Source: Myxococcales bacterium UBA5297 (GTDB taxonomy: Bacteria > Myxococcota > Myxococcia > Myxococcales > UBA5297). Taken from it: DNA of 7,567 bases. Made by a program: the position numbers and the translations under genes. The stretch spans positions 50,666 through 58,232 of the forward strand of contig DHSB01000130.1 of NCBI GenBank assembly GCA_002408385.1, given 5' to 3'. Below are positions 5,719 through 7,567 of this stretch, in pieces (position 1 is the first letter of the stretch; each line of letters opens with the position of its first letter). The notes under the pieces are model-generated. The model did not search any database, was not told the DNA's origin, and saw nothing but the letters and a program-made list of their open reading frames with translations.

Positions 5719-5864
5719 TTGGGAGTTTTTGAGCTGGGAGTTTGGAGAGAAAAGCCCGGTTCCGGGCGTGTCGAGGCGCGAGTGAGTCGACGATCGACGG
5801 CCCCGGCGAGCACCCGGGCCCCGGCATTCACTCCCAACTCAAAACTCAAAACTCACAACTCAGT
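5719..5864. repeat. Inverted arrays of 7-nt repeats flanking an 82-bp centre
   Basis: The left array (5719-5747) has four units ending in GAG, 7-8 nt each (TTGGGAG, TTTTTGAG, CTGGGAG, TTTGGAG). The right array (5830-5864) has five exact-length heptads of the form ACTCNNN, the complementary sense. The best-paired portions are 5723-5741 and 5830-5847. They form about 18 bp with one G-T pair and one bulged base. The centre contains smaller hairpins at 5754-5767, 5786-5798 and 5799-5820. The right array overlaps the nfeD stop codon (5860-5862). The low GC of the arms contrasts sharply with the surrounding DNA. This could be a dispersed intergenic repeat or miniature element; no terminal duplication or transposase is seen. 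Confidence 0.7.
5747..5767 (-). terminator. Rho-independent terminator-like hairpin after nfeD
   Basis: Read on the minus strand, GCCCGG-AA-CCGGGC (5767-5754) is followed directly by TTTTCTC. This is a 5-6 bp GC stem with a T-run, about 93-106 nt after the nfeD stop and before slipin. It is the only hairpin in the window with the classical terminator layout, although the stem is short. Confidence 0.5.
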
Positions 5865-7194
5865 CGACCGCCACGACGGTCACCACCAGCCCCTCGACCC
5901 GCTCGACCTTGACCTGGACGTCTTTGGCGATGGAGCCGGTCGAGCGCGCCTCCCACAGCTCACCGTGCAGGAAGGCCTTGCCCTTCTCGGGACCGATCTC
6001 CTCGGCGGCGACGCCCACCTCGCCGATGAGGCCCTGTGCGCCGGTGAGCTGCCGTCCTGTGCGCGAGACGGCCACCTTCCAGACGACGATGGCGGCGAGG
6101 GCGGCGACGACGAGGACGATGGGCAACACCAGGCCCCACTGCACGCCGAAGTCCCGGTCGACGAGGAACCCGGGCTCGCTGGGATCGATGAGCAGGAAGC
6201 CGCCCACGCCCAGGCAGATGGCGCCGGCCACCGCGAGCAGGCCCCAACTCGTGACGAAGAACTCGGCGGCGATGAGCACCGCGCCGACGAAGATGAGGAC
6301 TATCGCCGCGGTGTCGACCGGCAACATCCGCGTCGCGAGCAGTCCGAGCGCAAGACTGACCGCGCCGAGCACCCCGGGGAAGAGGGTGCCGGGGTGATAG
6401 AGCTCGGCCAGCAGGCCGAGCACGCCCAGCCCCAGCAGCAGGAAGGCGACGTTCGGGTTGCCAAGCCCGTCGAGCAGCCGCTCGCGCGCCGAGGGTCGAA
6501 GCGGTGCGATCTGCGCGCCGCTGGTTCGCAGCACGACCGTGCCGGCGGCGGTCGTCACCTCGCGCCCGTCGATGGCCTCGAGCAGCGAGGGCAGGTCGGG
6601 CGAGACCAAGTCGATGACGCCGAGCTCGAGCGCCTGCTCGGCGTGCACCGAGACGCTCTCGCGGACCGCGTCGGCGACCCATTCGCCGTTGCGCCCGCGC
6701 TGCGCGGCGATGCCCTGGGCCCAGGCGGCCGTGTCGTTGGTCACCTTCTCGGCCATCGTCTCATCGGGCTCTTCGCCGCCGCCGGCCTGCACCGGGTGGG
6801 CGGCGCCGATGTTCGTCGCCGGGGCCATCGCCGCGAGGTGCGCGGCGACGGTGATGAAGACGCCCGCCGAGCCGGCGCGCGCGCCGGAGGGGCCGACCCA
6901 GACGACGACGGGAACGCGCGCGGCGAGCTGGGCTTTGACGATCTCGCGGGTCGACTCGAGCATGCCGCCCGGGGTGTCGAGCCGGATGACGACCGCGGCG
7001 ACGCCCTCTCTCTCGGCCGTCTGGATGGCGCGCACGAGGTAGTCGGCGCTGCCCGGGTTGACCGAGCCGTCGAGCTCGACGAGGGCGACCGGCAGCGGCG
7101 CGGCCTGTGTCGGCGGGGCGAAGGTGACGCGCCCGGCGCCCAGGGTGGCGAGGGCGAGCAGGGCGAGCAGAATCGTCTTCGCGGGGGTTCTCAT
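5860..7194 (-). CDS. nfeD: Long-form NfeD: membrane-bound ClpP-class serine protease, 444 aa
   Basis: NfeD long forms combine an extracytoplasmic ClpP-like protease, a membrane domain and a soluble OB-fold, and work with slipins. A signal/anchor is seen at 7-21. Protease motifs follow: VALVELDGSVNPGSADYL (36-53), VIRLDTPGG (69-77) and GPSGARAGSAGVFI (101-114) with nucleophile Ser109. Then come AMAPATNIGAAHPV (122-135) and AEKVTN with Lys150. Ser109 and Lys150 are 41 residues apart, the same as the Ser97-Lys138 dyad of Pyrococcus PH1510, so the enzyme is probably active. Hydrophobic segments at about 248-266, 270-289, 292-314, 316-336 and 352-373 form the membrane part. Residues about 384-444 (TGAQGLIGEVG to the end) are the OB-fold tail. 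The ATG at 7192-7194 has a GGGGAGGA ribosome-binding site; the longer opening to 7563 runs out of frame through the glycosylase gene. It starts 47 bp after that gene, so the two are probably one transcript. Confidence 0.96.
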   Translation of the reverse strand: MRTPAKTILLALLALATLGAGRVTFAPPTQAAPLPVALVELDGSVNPGSADYLVRAIQTAEREGVAAVVIRLDTPGGMLESTREIVKAQLAARVPVVVWVGPSGARAGSAGVFITVAAHLAAMAPATNIGAAHPVQAGGGEEPDETMAEKVTNDTAAWAQGIAAQRGRNGEWVADAVRESVSVHAEQALELGVIDLVSPDLPSLLEAIDGREVTTAAGTVVLRTSGAQIAPLRPSARERLLDGLGNPNVAFLLLGLGVLGLLAELYHPGTLFPGVLGAVSLALGLLATRMLPVDTAAIVLIFVGAVLIAAEFFVTSWGLLAVAGAICLGVGGFLLIDPSEPGFLVDRDFGVQWGLVLPIVLVVAALAAIVVWKVAVSRTGRQLTGAQGLIGEVGVAAEEIGPEKGKAFLHGELWEARSTGSIAKDVQVKVERVEGLVVTVVAVD

Positions 7195-7225
7195 GGCGTC
7201 CTCCCCGGCCTCCTTCAGCCGCTGT

Positions 7226-7242
7226 GGCGCGCGGGGCGCGCC
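7226..7242 (-). other. Intercistronic GC hairpin touching the glycosylase stop codon
   Basis: GGCGCGC (7226-7232) and GCGCGCC (7236-7242) form a perfect 7-bp stem with a 3-nt loop. It includes the first base on the plus strand of the stop codon at 7242-7244. There is no T-run, so it may act as an intercistronic processing or stability element or attenuate nfeD expression. Confidence 0.4.
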
Positions 7243-7567
7243 TACCTCTTCTGCGCGCTCGCAGGGTCTCGTCCGAACTCCTTCATGACGAGCTTGAGAT
7301 CCTCCCATGCCTTGCGCTTCTCCGCCGGGCTGCGCAGCAGGTAGGCCGGGTGGAAGGTGGGCATCAGCTTGATGCCGCAGTACTCGCGCCACTGGCCGCG
7401 CAGACGCGTTATCGGCGTCGCGTCGCGCAGCAGGGTCTGCGCCGCGAACTTGCCGAGCGTCACGATGACCTTCGGCTGGATGCTCGCGAGCTGAGCCTTC
7501 AAGAAAGGCTCGCAGGCGGCGATCTCGTCGGGCTCGGGGTTGCGGTTGCCCGGCGGCCGGCACTTGA
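7242..7567 (-). CDS. Type-4 (Fe-S) uracil-DNA glycosylase, C-terminal part only
   Basis: This enzyme removes uracil from DNA, the first step of base-excision repair of deaminated cytosine. The gene is cut by the right window edge: 107 residues of a protein usually near 200 aa are present, so the N-terminal GEAPG-type motif and two of the four cluster cysteines are outside. What remains is diagnostic: KCRPPGNRNPEPDEIAAC gives the second cysteine pair of the [4Fe-4S] cluster, 16 residues apart. It is followed by KVIVTLGKFAAQTLL, and by the uracil-binding/catalytic region LMPTFHPAYLLR with the conserved HPAYLLR. The C-terminus WEDLKLVMKEFGRDPASAQKR is typical. A TTG at 7500-7502 is internal, not the start, because clear family sequence lies upstream of it. 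It precedes nfeD by 47 bp on the same strand. Confidence 0.94.
   Translation of the reverse strand, partial: KCRPPGNRNPEPDEIAACEPFLKAQLASIQPKVIVTLGKFAAQTLLRDATPITRLRGQWREYCGIKLMPTFHPAYLLRSPAEKRKAWEDLKLVMKEFGRDPASAQKR

Noticed and set aside
6706..6763. Loss of the catalytic lysine in NfeD (Gln at residue 160)
   Set aside because: At first Q160 seemed to replace the lysine. The 41-residue spacing from Ser109 instead picks out Lys150 in AEKVTN, equivalent to the Ser97-Lys138 spacing of PH1510, so the dyad is intact.
5680..7344. 554-aa plus-strand open frame
   Set aside because: It is antisense to nfeD and rich in D/E/R/G, typical of the complementary frame of a GC-rich gene.
5860..7563. Longer NfeD fused to upstream residues
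   Set aside because: The extra N-terminus is the glycosylase region read in the wrong frame. The signal sequence and strong ribosome-binding site fix the start at 7194.
1..7567. Mobile element or defence island
   Set aside because: No transposase, integrase, recombinase, toxin-antitoxin or nuclease module is encoded, and base composition is even except for the short AT-rich repeat arms at 5719-5864.

Overview
The window is high-GC bacterial DNA with dense coding, strong C/G third-position bias and GC-rich intergenic hairpins. Three things suggest a deltaproteobacterial/Myxococcota-type organism or MAG: a beta-barrel-like protein of a kind common there, a periplasmic/lipoprotein-type phosphoesterase, and AACTC-rich intergenic repeats. 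This placement is inferred from style. No rRNA or tRNA gene is visible, and nothing here fixes a species.

Layout. Bases 1-418 contain no convincing gene. They hold a degenerate array of seven palindromic hairpin units (TTCG/CGNN loops, GACTC...GAGTC stems) at a strikingly regular 42-43 bp spacing. This is the least ordinary feature of the window. An unrecognised, mostly helical 263-aa protein follows on the minus strand (419-1210). A divergent 442-bp intergenic region (1211-1652) has candidate promoters in both directions, two inverted repeats that could be operators, and a 5'-leader hairpin. Rightward, a 356-aa exported beta-barrel-like protein (1653-2723) overlaps by 7 nt a predicted lipoprotein metallophosphoesterase (2717-3799). 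The two look like a translationally coupled cell-envelope pair. The first gene's candidate promoter would place transcription start on its ATG, so it may be leaderless.

All remaining genes are on the minus strand. In transcription order they are: the C-terminal half of a type-4 [4Fe-4S] uracil-DNA glycosylase cut by the right edge (7242-7567); a long-form NfeD with ClpP-type Ser-Lys protease, membrane domain and OB-fold tail (5860-7194); a slipin/stomatin-like SPFH protein (4907-5659); and a polytopic membrane protein of unknown function (3858-4793). NfeD and slipin are a classic membrane-protease/stomatin pair. Here the 200-bp gap between them holds inverted arrays of 7-nt repeats, a terminator-like hairpin with a T-run, and a 14-bp perfect palindrome just upstream of the slipin gene. 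The partners may therefore be expressed unequally or separately.

No CRISPR array, transposase, integrase or recognisable defence system is present. The protein-coding content is mostly conventional. The unusual signals are the non-coding structures at 1-281 and 5701-5864, and the orphan gene at 419-1210.
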